NCBI RefSeq assembly: GCF_014838715.1
Contig: NZ_CP061947.1
Coordinates: 1,426,001-1,490,000 of the forward strand
Length of the DNA stretch: 64,000 bases
Direction of reading: 5' to 3'
Source: Algoriphagus sp. Y33
GTDB lineage: Bacteria > Bacteroidota > Bacteroidia > Cytophagales > Cyclobacteriaceae
The notes under the pieces were generated by a model. It was not told the DNA's origin and searched no databases. It was given only the letters and a program-made list of their open reading frames with translations. How positions within the stretch are numbered: position 1 is the first letter of the stretch; each line of letters begins with the position of its first letter. Made by a program: the position numbers and the translations under genes. This document shows, piece after piece, positions 26,046 to 33,487 of this stretch.

Positions 26046-28088
26046 TCAAATCATTTTTTCCAAATAGAACAGAAAAGTGTATTCAAGTGCCAACTCTTTT
26101 AGCGAGTTGAATCTACCTGAAGCACCTCCATGTCCTGCTTCCATATTGGTGTGTAGGAATAAGAGTTTAGAGTCTGTTTTCAATTCCCTGAGTTTCGCCA
26201 CCCACTTGGTAGGTTCCCAATACTGCACTTGGCTATCATGTAGACCGGAAGTGATGAGTAGATTCGGGTAGTCCTTAGTTTCCACATTATCATAAGGGGA
26301 GTAAGAAAGCATGTAGTCGTAATATTCCTTATCCTTGGGATTGCCCCATTCTTGAAATTCACCTGTAGTCAACGGAATACTTTCGTCCAGCATGGTAGTT
26401 ACCACATCCACAAAAGGTACTGCTGCAATCAGTCCATTGAACAAATCAGGGCGTAAATTCATCACCGCACCCATCAGCAATCCTCCTGCACTTCCTCCCA
26501 TGGCGTACAGATGCTCCTGTGAAGTATAGCTCTCTGCGATCAAATGCTCTGCACAAGCGATGTAATCGGTGAAGGTGTTTCGCTTTTTTAGCATTTTTCC
26601 ATCCTCATACCAGCCACGTCCCAAATCTTCCCCGCCACGGATGTGTGCTATTGCAAATACAAATCCTCTATCCAATAAGCTCAATCGGCTACTGGAAAAA
26701 TAGGCATCCATGCTGTAGCCGTAAGATCCATAAGAATAGAGTAGTAAAGGGTTGGAGCCGTCAGGGGTGAATTTATCGATTTTGTATACCAAAGAAATAG
26801 GAACCATGACTCCATCTGTAGCTTTTGCCCAGATTCTGGCGGAAGTATATGATGAAGCATCATAGCCGCCTATGATTTCTTGTTGCTTCAGCAACGTCTT
26901 CTCCTTAGTTACCATGTGGTAATCGAAGGTACTTGGAGGCGTTACGAGTGAATTGTAGCCAAAACGAAGGATCTGTGTGTCAAATTCCGGATTGGTGCTG
27001 ATCCAAGCAGTGTAGGTCTCATCGTCAAACTCCAAGGAGTGTCCCGCTGTTCCGTCCCAAGGTGTGATGTTGATTTTACATAGACCGTTTGATCTCTCCT
27101 GTGTTACCAAGAAATATGAGAAAATATCAAAGTCCTCCAATAAAACCGATTCACGATGAGGGATCACATCCTCCCAATTTTCAAGTGAAGGACTGCCGAT
27201 AGGAGCCTTGACAAGTTTGAAATTCTGCGCCTCATGATTTGTCCTGATCCAAAAATGATCCTCATAATGGTCAGCTGCATATTCCAAATGCGGAATTCTA
27301 GCCTGAAGCAATGTGAATTCTCCGGTAGGATTGGTAGCATCCAAAAAGCGCATTTCAGAAGAAATCGTGCTTTCGGAATGTATTAGTATATATTTTTCAG
27401 ATTTGGTTTTGTGTACCACACAGGAGAATTCTTCATCCTTTTCCTCATAGATCAGGATATCATCTTCTGTAGAAGTGCCCAATTGATGCGAATAGATCTG
27501 ATAGGAGCGAAGAGTCTCAGGGTCTTGTTTGGAGTAGAAAAGCGTTCTGTTATCTTCAGCCCATGCAAAGTTTCCAGTGATAGCAGAAATGTGGTCTGTG
27601 AGAATCTCACCCGTTTCGAGGTTCTTGAAGTGGATTTCATAGATTCTGCGCCCTACTTCATCGACCGCAAAGGCCAGAACCTTCAGATCAGAAGAAGCCG
27701 CTGTGCCGCCTACCTGATAATAAGCTTTGCCTTCAGCAAGTAAATTGACATCAAGAAAGATCTCCTCGGTAGCATTCAGACTACCTTTCTTGCGACAATA
27801 CAAGGGATATTCTCCCCCCGTCTTGTATTTGATGTACCAGTAATATCCTGATTTCAGGTAAGGAACACTTTCGTCGTCTTCTTTGATACGCCCTTTCATT
27901 TCTTGGAATAATTTCTCCTGAAATTCTTCCGTGGACTTTAGGCTTGCTTTGAGGTATTCGTTCTCCGCATTTAGGTATTCTATGACTTCCGGGTTTTCCC
28001 GCTCGCGCATCCAATAATAATTGTCAGTGCGCTGATGACCATGTGCTTCTAAGAGCTGAGCTATCTTTTTGGCTTGTGGTGCCTGCAT
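26046..28088 (-). CDS. ptrB: Oligopeptidase B (prolyl oligopeptidase family S9A)
   Basis: A 680-aa S9 peptidase. The N-terminal beta-propeller spans about residues 70-400; the C-terminal alpha/beta-hydrolase domain carries the triad Ser533 in MGGSAGGLLMG, Asp618 in GLHDSQVQYWEP, and His653 in MEAGHGGASG. These positions are very close to those of enterobacterial oligopeptidase B. The RGG-type motif HIRGGEDLGRGWYEDGK is present. There is no signal peptide, so it cleaves short peptides after basic residues in the cytoplasm. It is transcribed alone on the minus strand, divergent from mscL. Confidence 0.95.
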   Translation of the reverse strand: MQAPQAKKIAQLLEAHGHQRTDNYYWMRERENPEVIEYLNAENEYLKASLKSTEEFQEKLFQEMKGRIKEDDESVPYLKSGYYWYIKYKTGGEYPLYCRKKGSLNATEEIFLDVNLLAEGKAYYQVGGTAASSDLKVLAFAVDEVGRRIYEIHFKNLETGEILTDHISAITGNFAWAEDNRTLFYSKQDPETLRSYQIYSHQLGTSTEDDILIYEEKDEEFSCVVHKTKSEKYILIHSESTISSEMRFLDATNPTGEFTLLQARIPHLEYAADHYEDHFWIRTNHEAQNFKLVKAPIGSPSLENWEDVIPHRESVLLEDFDIFSYFLVTQERSNGLCKINITPWDGTAGHSLEFDDETYTAWISTNPEFDTQILRFGYNSLVTPPSTFDYHMVTKEKTLLKQQEIIGGYDASSYTSARIWAKATDGVMVPISLVYKIDKFTPDGSNPLLLYSYGSYGYSMDAYFSSSRLSLLDRGFVFAIAHIRGGEDLGRGWYEDGKMLKKRNTFTDYIACAEHLIAESYTSQEHLYAMGGSAGGLLMGAVMNLRPDLFNGLIAAVPFVDVVTTMLDESIPLTTGEFQEWGNPKDKEYYDYMLSYSPYDNVETKDYPNLLITSGLHDSQVQYWEPTKWVAKLRELKTDSKLLFLHTNMEAGHGGASGRFNSLKELALEYTFLFYLEKMI

Positions 28089-28275
28089 TTTCTAGAATAG
28101 TTAAGGTTGCAATGTTAAGGAAAAAAATGGGAGTAGAGTTCTCTTAGTTGAGAGAAATTAGGTGTTTATAAGTGGTTTTTATCAATTAAAATATTGTGGA
28201 AATCTCTTCTGCTCTTGGATAGAAATAAATTTTTCGAAATATTCAGTAAATAATTCAACCATTAACCAAATTTCT

Positions 28276-28698
28276 ATGGGATTTCTAAAAGAGTTTAAAG
28301 AGTTTGCTGTCAAAGGCAATGTGATCGATCTGGCCGTAGCGGTAATCATCGGCGGAGCTTTTGGTAAGATTGTAGCATCTTTTGTGAAAGACATCGTAAT
28401 GCCACCAATTGGGGTTTTGCTTGGAGGTGTAGAGTTTACTGATCTAGCATTGGTTTTAAAGGAAAACAGTGTCGGGCCAGCCGGTGAAGAACTAGGGCCT
28501 GTGTTATTGACTTATGGTATTTTTATACAAAATGTAGTCGATTTCTTAATTATTGCAATAGTGATTTTTCTAGCAGTTAAGGGGATCAATAGTCTGAAGA
28601 AGAAGGAGGAAGTAAAGCCTACTCCTCCACCTGCGCCACCGAAATCGGAAGTGCTACTTGAAGAAATTAGAGACCTTTTGAAAAAAGACAAATTATAA
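28276..28698 (+). CDS. mscL: Large-conductance mechanosensitive channel MscL
   Basis: A 140-aa MscL. The start at 28276 ([20 protein letters not shown]) matches the family N-terminus exactly; a longer frame from 28162 adds residues with no family support. TM1 is [22 protein letters not shown]2 [20 protein letters not shown], and a charged proline-rich C-terminal tail ([12 protein letters not shown]) precedes the final helix. The homopentamer opens under membrane tension to release solutes during hypo-osmotic shock. It is monocistronic and ends in a hairpin terminator shared with the convergent gene. Confidence 0.97.
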   Translation: MGFLKEFKEFAVKGNVIDLAVAVIIGGAFGKIVASFVKDIVMPPIGVLLGGVEFTDLALVLKENSVGPAGEELGPVLLTYGIFIQNVVDFLIIAIVIFLAVKGINSLKKKEEVKPTPPPAPPKSEVLLEEIRDLLKKDKL

Positions 28699-28724
28699 AA
28701 AAAGCGGCTTAGAGCCGCTTTTTT
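28697..28724. terminator. Bidirectional terminator between mscL and the Spy-like gene
   Basis: AAAAAAAGCGGCT-TAG-AGCCGCTTTTTT forms an 8-9 bp GC stem with an A-run on the left and a T-run on the right. It can stop transcription from mscL (+) and from the convergent 28723-29166 gene, whose stop codon lies inside it. Confidence 0.9.
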
Positions 28725-29166
28725 ACTTTTTGCCATCTTCTCTTCGCCTTTGATAAATATGTCTTGCAAATTCCCTCGACAATCCATTCAACCGGATAAT
28801 TTGATTATAGGTTAATACTCCGGATAGGTCTTTGACAAACTTCTCTTCATCCACGATCATTTTCCTTTGAAGTTCAAATTTCCGCGCAATTCTCGATTTG
28901 GCGTCTTCTTCGGATAATTGATCGTCCATTATTCTTCCCAAATCAAACATTTCTTTCAGATTTCTCTCTCTCAAATCATTGAAACCATTGAAAAGGGGCC
29001 AGAATTTCTGGGCCTGTTCAGGAGTTAGATCCAATCTTGTTGTGATAAAAGCGACTCTTGCGGCTTCTAATTTCTCACGATCATATTTCTCTCCTGTACG
29101 TTGGGCTTGGGTAGTCCCTATCATCAAGAAAAATATTAGTGCTAATAATAATGTGTGTTTTTTCAT
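28723..29166 (-). CDS. Periplasmic Spy/CpxP-like helical protein
   Basis: A 147-aa protein with a signal peptide (LLLALIFFLMIGTTQAQ) and a mature part that is almost entirely charged helices: AFITTRLDLTPEQAQKFWPL, containing the LTPEQA motif related to the LTxxQ motif of Spy/CpxP. The ending is QRRREDGKK. Such proteins act as periplasmic chaperones or envelope-stress sensors. It lies downstream of a sigma factor and a membrane anti-sigma-like gene on the same strand, so it could be their effector or sensor. Family assignment rests on composition and the LTPEQ motif. Confidence 0.7.
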   Translation of the reverse strand: MKKHTLLLALIFFLMIGTTQAQRTGEKYDREKLEAARVAFITTRLDLTPEQAQKFWPLFNGFNDLRERNLKEMFDLGRIMDDQLSEEDAKSRIARKFELQRKMIVDEEKFVKDLSGVLTYNQIIRLNGLSREFARHIYQRRREDGKK

Positions 29167-29207
29167 CGGATTGTAATTTGATTTTGAAGGCCCTAATCTG
29201 TCCCGAA

Positions 29208-29250
29208 CCTGATTCAGGACTTGGCTACCGTCAGACAGGTAGCTTGACGG
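29208..29250. repeat. Cluster of short palindromes upstream of the Spy-like gene
   Basis: CCTGA-T-TCAGG (29208-29218), GCTACC...GGTAGC (29224-29243) and CCGTCA...TGACGG (29228-29250) overlap in one 43-base stretch, 42 nt before the Spy-like start. This looks like a degenerate dispersed palindromic repeat similar in kind to the ones at 16600 and 59440. It sits between the anti-sigma-like gene and the Spy-like gene and might form RNA structure. Confidence 0.5.
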
Positions 29251-29299
29251 ATACTCATCTCACTGATTTACAGTTAGAGCAAGGCTCGATTTCATATGC

Positions 29300-29659
29300 T
29301 TAATACCAATATTGATCATTATCATCCACCACGTCTACCTCGTACATCATTTCCTCTTCTATAATCTGATCCAATATTTCTTCAGGATTATCTACCATAC
29401 TCAGTACATCCTCAGCAGTCCAATATTGGCTTTCTATATAGAAATTAACCTCTTCATCCATGGCTAGTGTTTCAAATTGCGAATCCTGAATATTGAACTG
29501 CCATACTGCCAGGCTTACTACAAGAATAGCAGAGGCGGCAGCGTACTTCATCCAGTTGGAAGACCGTGGAATGTTGATTCTATCCATAACGGCATCCGGG
29601 AGATCGTTAAAGTAATCGTCCGGAGCCTTGAAATCCTTGATTTTTGGAAGTTTTTGCAT
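29300..29659 (-). CDS. Single-pass membrane protein, probable anti-sigma partner
   Basis: A 119-aa protein with a short cytoplasmic N-terminus (KIKDFKAPDDYFNDLPDAVM), one transmembrane helix at about residues 37-54 (MKYAAASAILVVSLAVW) and a very acidic periplasmic tail (DDNDQYWY end). Small membrane proteins starting PDDYFN..LP and placed just after an ECF sigma gene are common in Bacteroidota and are thought to restrain the sigma factor. It has no recognised zinc or ASD motif. The role comes from gene order, 34 nt after the sigma factor stop. Confidence 0.6.
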   Translation of the reverse strand: MQKLPKIKDFKAPDDYFNDLPDAVMDRINIPRSSNWMKYAAASAILVVSLAVWQFNIQDSQFETLAMDEEVNFYIESQYWTAEDVLSMVDNPEEILDQIIEEEMMYEVDVVDDNDQYWY

Positions 29660-29693
29660 GGTATAAGTTTAGACTGGATTTGTGGCTAATAGT

Positions 29694-30242
29694 TTATTCT
29701 TTAGCTAAGGAAAGCTCGATTTTTTTCACGGCATGATGATAACTTGCCTTGAGGGCACCGATGCTGGTTCCCGTGATTTCGGATATTTCCTCATAGGTAA
29801 GATCTTCCTGATATTTTAGGTGGAATACGAGTCTTTGCTTGTCTGGCAGGGATAGTAAGGCCTTTTGCAGCAGGCGTTGAATTTCGTCTCCATCCATATT
29901 GCCCGGTTGGTCTATATAGGATTCCATTTTCTCCTGATGATCTTCAATAGAGAAGAAGAATCGCTTTTTTTTCTTCTGTAGAAAGCTAAGTGACTCATTT
30001 GTAGCAATTCGATACAGCCAGGTGAAAAGGCTGGATTTACCTTGAAACTTGTCAATGTAATGATGGGCTTTGATAAACGTGTTTTGGGTGATGTCATCGG
30101 CATCTTCATGAATCAAAACCATTCTTCTAATTACATGATACACCCGCTTTTGGTAAGCCAGAATTAGCTGCCTGAAACCCATGTCCCTAGTTTTGGGATT
30201 TTGGATGAGTTGGATGATTTTCTGGTCACCGTCTTTCTTCAT
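29694..30242 (-). CDS. ECF-type RNA polymerase sigma factor (sigma-70 family)
   Basis: A 182-aa ECF sigma factor. Region 2 includes DADDITQNTFIKAHHYIDKF and FTWLYRIATNESLSFL; region 4 is YEEISEITGTSIGALKASYH with the C-terminal recognition helix. It lacks sigma 1.1, 1.2 and 3 regions, as expected. It probably directs a small envelope-stress regulon, and the downstream membrane and Spy-like genes are natural members. The start at ATG 30240-30242 gives a short lysine-rich N-terminus. Confidence 0.92.
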   Translation of the reverse strand: MKKDGDQKIIQLIQNPKTRDMGFRQLILAYQKRVYHVIRRMVLIHEDADDITQNTFIKAHHYIDKFQGKSSLFTWLYRIATNESLSFLQKKKKRFFFSIEDHQEKMESYIDQPGNMDGDEIQRLLQKALLSLPDKQRLVFHLKYQEDLTYEEISEITGTSIGALKASYHHAVKKIELSLAKE

Positions 30243-30345
30243 TAGCCTTTTAGACCCAATTTAGGAAAAAGGGTTTATTAGACTAGGAATATAAACTCAC
30301 TAAGCATTGATTTCCAGGCTTAAAAAAATGAAAAACAATTTATAG

Positions 30346-31266
30346 CTAGATCTCTAGAATATAATCCAGAATTCCTGCATTTTTTCCTTTTGGCCGAGTT
30401 ACCATAAGCGGAATGCTGTCGTTGTATTGAATCAATCGCTCTGCCATACTTCCTATGAATAGAGCGGTGGCAGCTGTACGCCCCTTTGCTCCTATTATAA
30501 TCCCATCGGCATCGATTTCTTTTGCCTTTGCCACGATTTCCTCAACGGGGTCATCATTGACGTCCTGGGTGTAGACGGGGATGATTTTATGACCTTTGGT
30601 GTCTATTTTCCGGATGAATTTTTTGTAATTGATCTCTGCGTGCATACGCATGATCTGGGTGAATTCTTCGTAGGTTTTTCCTGTATAATGATATCCGGAG
30701 GGAACAGTGAACACATTTTGACAGACGATTTCGAGTCCTCCGTGCTTTTCAGCAATCATAATAGCCTCTTCCAAGGCATCTTTGGAATAATCAGAAAAAT
30801 CACTCGGAACCAGTAAACGTTGCATTTTGGTGGCAGAACCTTCCGGTACTATGAGTAAGGAGCAGCTGGCACGTCTGGCTAATCTGCTCGATGCTACGCC
30901 TGTGCCCGGAAGGTGGACTTTTCTACCAATCAGAATCATATCGGCAGATTTTTCTTCGGCAAGCTTTAAAATTTTCTTGGAGAGAGAGCCTTCCTTTACG
31001 ATATAATTCAAAGATATGCCTTTAGGATTTTTGAAGTGCTCTTTGACCATTGATTCCATGGCTTCCTGTCTTTCATTAACCATGTTTTCCACCAAATTCG
31101 GAAACTCCTCAAGAACCTCTTTGGGAATGCTGAGGTTCTTTATCACATTTACGAAGTAGATTTTTTTGGTTTGGTTGACCTGAGCAATAAATGCTGCATG
31201 TTGAATCAAGGTTTGATCCAGGGATGTCTGATCTAGGCAAACGACCATTTTTTTAATCAAATACAT
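30346..31266 (-). CDS. Tandem universal stress protein
   Basis: A 306-aa protein with two Usp domains. The first (about 1-145) contains ADMILIGRKVHLPGTG and the second (about 150-300) ADGIIIGAKGRTAATALFIG, both G-2X-G-9X-G-type nucleotide-binding loops; SLLIVPEGS and PLMVTRPKG close each. Tandem Usp proteins bind ATP or act as stress-signal scaffolds in the cytoplasm. The start at 31266 could be replaced by M7 (31248). A -7 promoter box lies 24 nt upstream. Another, differently spaced Usp gene is at 47418. Confidence 0.9.
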   Translation of the reverse strand: MYLIKKMVVCLDQTSLDQTLIQHAAFIAQVNQTKKIYFVNVIKNLSIPKEVLEEFPNLVENMVNERQEAMESMVKEHFKNPKGISLNYIVKEGSLSKKILKLAEEKSADMILIGRKVHLPGTGVASSRLARRASCSLLIVPEGSATKMQRLLVPSDFSDYSKDALEEAIMIAEKHGGLEIVCQNVFTVPSGYHYTGKTYEEFTQIMRMHAEINYKKFIRKIDTKGHKIIPVYTQDVNDDPVEEIVAKAKEIDADGIIIGAKGRTAATALFIGSMAERLIQYNDSIPLMVTRPKGKNAGILDYILEI

Positions 31267-31290
31267 AAAGCGTCAATGGTTTTAGGAATG

Positions 31291-31298
31291 CAAATTTA
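31291..31298 (-). promoter_or_regulatory. Predicted -7 promoter element for the tandem Usp gene
   Basis: The minus strand reads TAAATTTG, an exact TAnnTTTG match, 24 nt before the Usp start at 31266. Confidence 0.5.
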
Positions 31299-31391
31299 CG
31301 AGTAAAATCGAGTAAAACTTTAGGGGGTGGATGAAATAAAATTTCGAGTAAGTCTGTTTTGCCGTTTGATTGCTTTGTGCTCTTGGTTAAA

Positions 31392-31544
31392 TTAATGATT
31401 TTTCTTAAATATTATTCTGATATAAGCAGCTGAAGCCCACGTTTTTTTAATTTCTTCACCATACATTATCGGAATCATCTGCCAATTTTGCCAACCTGTC
31501 ATGTAATAAATCGTATATTTGTACTGTCCGGGTCGCTGACATGT
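31392..31544 (-). pseudogene. Gene fragment (C-terminal end of an unidentified protein)
   Basis: The minus strand is open from after an in-frame TGA (31545-31547) to a TAA at 31392-31394, encoding about 50 residues ending WASAAYIRIIFKKNH. Inside is GQYKYTIYYMTGWQNWQMIP. The composition looks like a real protein tail, but there is no start and the frame is cut off upstream. I do not recognise it. It is offered as a relic. Confidence 0.25.
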
Positions 31545-31846
31545 TCAAACTTCACAATTATCAATTTTACCGAGTGAAGCCCTTCCCAAAAACAGGCCTC
31601 ACCCCGATATAAATCGGGGCCTCGATTCGCAAGAGTCAGGATAACAGTGGAAGTTTGCGGTTAACAGGCAGCTCAAATCTTGTCTTATAGGAGGTTTGCA
31701 ACACTCTAAGACCCGGATTTTTTAGTTTTTTTAGCCGTGTGGGCATAGTGATTCTCGCAGAGCCCACAGTTAATTTTCTTGCAGCTTACCTGCCCACTGC
31801 TTCTTGTATAATCTTAATGCTCTCCGCCTGTTAAACTTTGAGGGTG
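31545..31846. other. Repeat-bearing spacer downstream of the flippase gene
   Basis: About 300 bases with no gene. It includes a short palindrome CCCCGAT-ATAA-ATCGGGG at 31602-31619, typical of the dispersed 'CCCCGAT..ATCGGGG' repeats of Bacteroidota, followed by CTCGATTCGC. No terminator with a clear T-run is visible for the flippase gene. Confidence 0.45.
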
Positions 31847-33319
31847 TTACTCAGAACGTATTACCCTCTTTTTCACCCATTCCCATTCTTCAGTACCCAC
31901 GCCCAACACTCTTGAGAAAAACAGGTATGTCCCCAGTACCAGTGTGCTAGTTACTATAATATCAGGAATAGGAGAAAGAGAAAAATAATCGAAATAACCC
32001 GGGACGAAGGCAATACACCCCACGAAGATTATCTTCATTGTTTCTATAGAAAACGGTTCGAAACCCAGTTTTATTTTTAGGAATAAGTACTTCACCAGAT
32101 TGAACATCAGCATCACAGCTACTGAAGCCATCGCCGCTCCTTCTATACCGTATAGAGGAATAAGAAGGTAGTTCAATCCAATAATCAAAACACTCATACC
32201 GATTGTGGCAATAAGATTGAAGCGGTAATGTTTGGAGAAAATTAGAATTTCTCCATTTACGGAGAAGACCACATCAAAGAGTTTACCAAGCCCAATCAAA
32301 ATAACTACATACTTGCCTGTCCCGTAAAATTCACTGTTGGGGATAAAATAGTATAAAGCATCCAAATTGGCCCAAATTCCTATGAAAAGCAGTAAGCAGA
32401 TGTAGAGCTGACGATTTGAAACCTGTTTGTAGAGGGTATTGATTTCATTGTGGTTGCCTTGCGCAAAATGATCGGCGATGACAGGCATCACCACCTGGGA
32501 GATTGCCCTTCTGGGCAATTCTATTACCAGTGCCATACTGAATGCAATCGTGTAAATCGCATTTGCCTCCAGACTAATCATGGAGCTCACCATGATACTG
32601 TCTATTTTCATTATCAAAGTGGATGCTGCTGTAGCCAAAAAGGTAATTAGACTAAATTGGATGAAAGATGTACGAAAACCTTTTGGGAACGTGTTCCAGC
32701 GGAAATCTAATTTCAAAACTCCCAACCACAGCAAATAGACCAAAACACCTAATAGTGCAAATCCATACACTGCGACCAATCCTTGCATTACTTGTGGAAA
32801 AGTAATCCATTTGAGTAAATACGATCCAACTAAAAGTCCTGTGAGTAAACGTAAAAAAACTTCCCGAACGAGGGTAGGCACTCCGACTTTTAGAAATGAG
32901 CGGCTGTATGCATCGAGTATACTACTCAGCAGAGAGAATAAAGTAATCAGAAGAACTATGCCGAAAAAGTCAATCACTTCGGGAGAATTTACTGCAAATA
33001 GGCTGATGATTTGATTTTTGAATCCGAGAAAGATCGTGCTGACAAGGACAAAACCTACCAACGAAAATGCAATGCCATAGCTTAGGAATGCCGATTTGTT
33101 GGAGTTGAGTTGGGGGAAAAATCGGGTGATACCATGTCCTACGCCCAATTGTGCGAAAGGAACAAAGAGCAATCCCAGATCCTGTATCGTTCGAAAAGTA
33201 CCCAGTTGGGATGCATCTAACGCATAGGGATAAAGCCAAAGCACGTTGACATAGCCTATGACAACTCCCAGATAGGAAAAAATGGCAGTTTGAATACTCT
33301 GTTTGGCTACTTTGCCCAT
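31847..33319 (-). CDS. Polysaccharide flippase (MATE/MVF-like, Wzx-type)
   Basis: A 490-aa protein with about 12-14 transmembrane helices, starting GKVAKQSIQTAIFSYLGVVI. It has the polysaccharide-biosynthesis protein (PST) pattern, including ELPRRAISQVVMPVIADHFA and NYLLIPLYGIEGAAMASVAV. Such proteins flip lipid-linked oligosaccharides to the periplasm for O-antigen, capsule or exopolysaccharide assembly. No glycosyltransferases are beside it, so it serves a locus elsewhere. It precedes the fe(II) genes on the same strand only by position. Confidence 0.88.
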   Translation of the reverse strand: MGKVAKQSIQTAIFSYLGVVIGYVNVLWLYPYALDASQLGTFRTIQDLGLLFVPFAQLGVGHGITRFFPQLNSNKSAFLSYGIAFSLVGFVLVSTIFLGFKNQIISLFAVNSPEVIDFFGIVLLITLFSLLSSILDAYSRSFLKVGVPTLVREVFLRLLTGLLVGSYLLKWITFPQVMQGLVAVYGFALLGVLVYLLWLGVLKLDFRWNTFPKGFRTSFIQFSLITFLATAASTLIMKIDSIMVSSMISLEANAIYTIAFSMALVIELPRRAISQVVMPVIADHFAQGNHNEINTLYKQVSNRQLYICLLLFIGIWANLDALYYFIPNSEFYGTGKYVVILIGLGKLFDVVFSVNGEILIFSKHYRFNLIATIGMSVLIIGLNYLLIPLYGIEGAAMASVAVMLMFNLVKYLFLKIKLGFEPFSIETMKIIFVGCIAFVPGYFDYFSLSPIPDIIVTSTLVLGTYLFFSRVLGVGTEEWEWVKKRVIRSE

Positions 33320-33369
33320 ATGCTTAAAAGTATCAAAAAACTACCTATAAACTATTGTTTGAGCAAAAC

Positions 33370-33486
33370 TCAGGGTTTAGCGCATTTGTCACAGCCCGTT
33401 TGGGTTTTGGATTTGAAGAAATATTTTTTCACCAAATACCCCAAGGCTGCTAAAACTATAATGCCAACTAAGATTTCCTGCCACAT
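33370..33486 (-). CDS. FeoB-associated Cys-rich membrane protein
   Basis: A 38-aa open frame with ATG at 33484-33486 and stop at 33370-33372: MWQEILVGIIVLAALGYLVK, then FFKSKTQTGCDKCAKP. One transmembrane helix is followed by a lysine-rich stretch and a CDKC pair, the layout of the small 'FeoB-associated Cys-rich membrane protein' family. The start is one base after the feoB stop (33488), completing a feoA-feoB-small-protein operon. It probably binds iron or assists FeoB at the inner membrane; the function of the family is not established. Confidence 0.8.
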   Translation of the reverse strand: MWQEILVGIIVLAALGYLVKKYFFKSKTQTGCDKCAKP

Positions 33487-33487
33487 A

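Noticed and set aside
28162..28275. Longer start for mscL
   Set aside because: The family N-terminus [11 protein letters not shown] begins at ATG 28276; the upstream text is not MscL-like.
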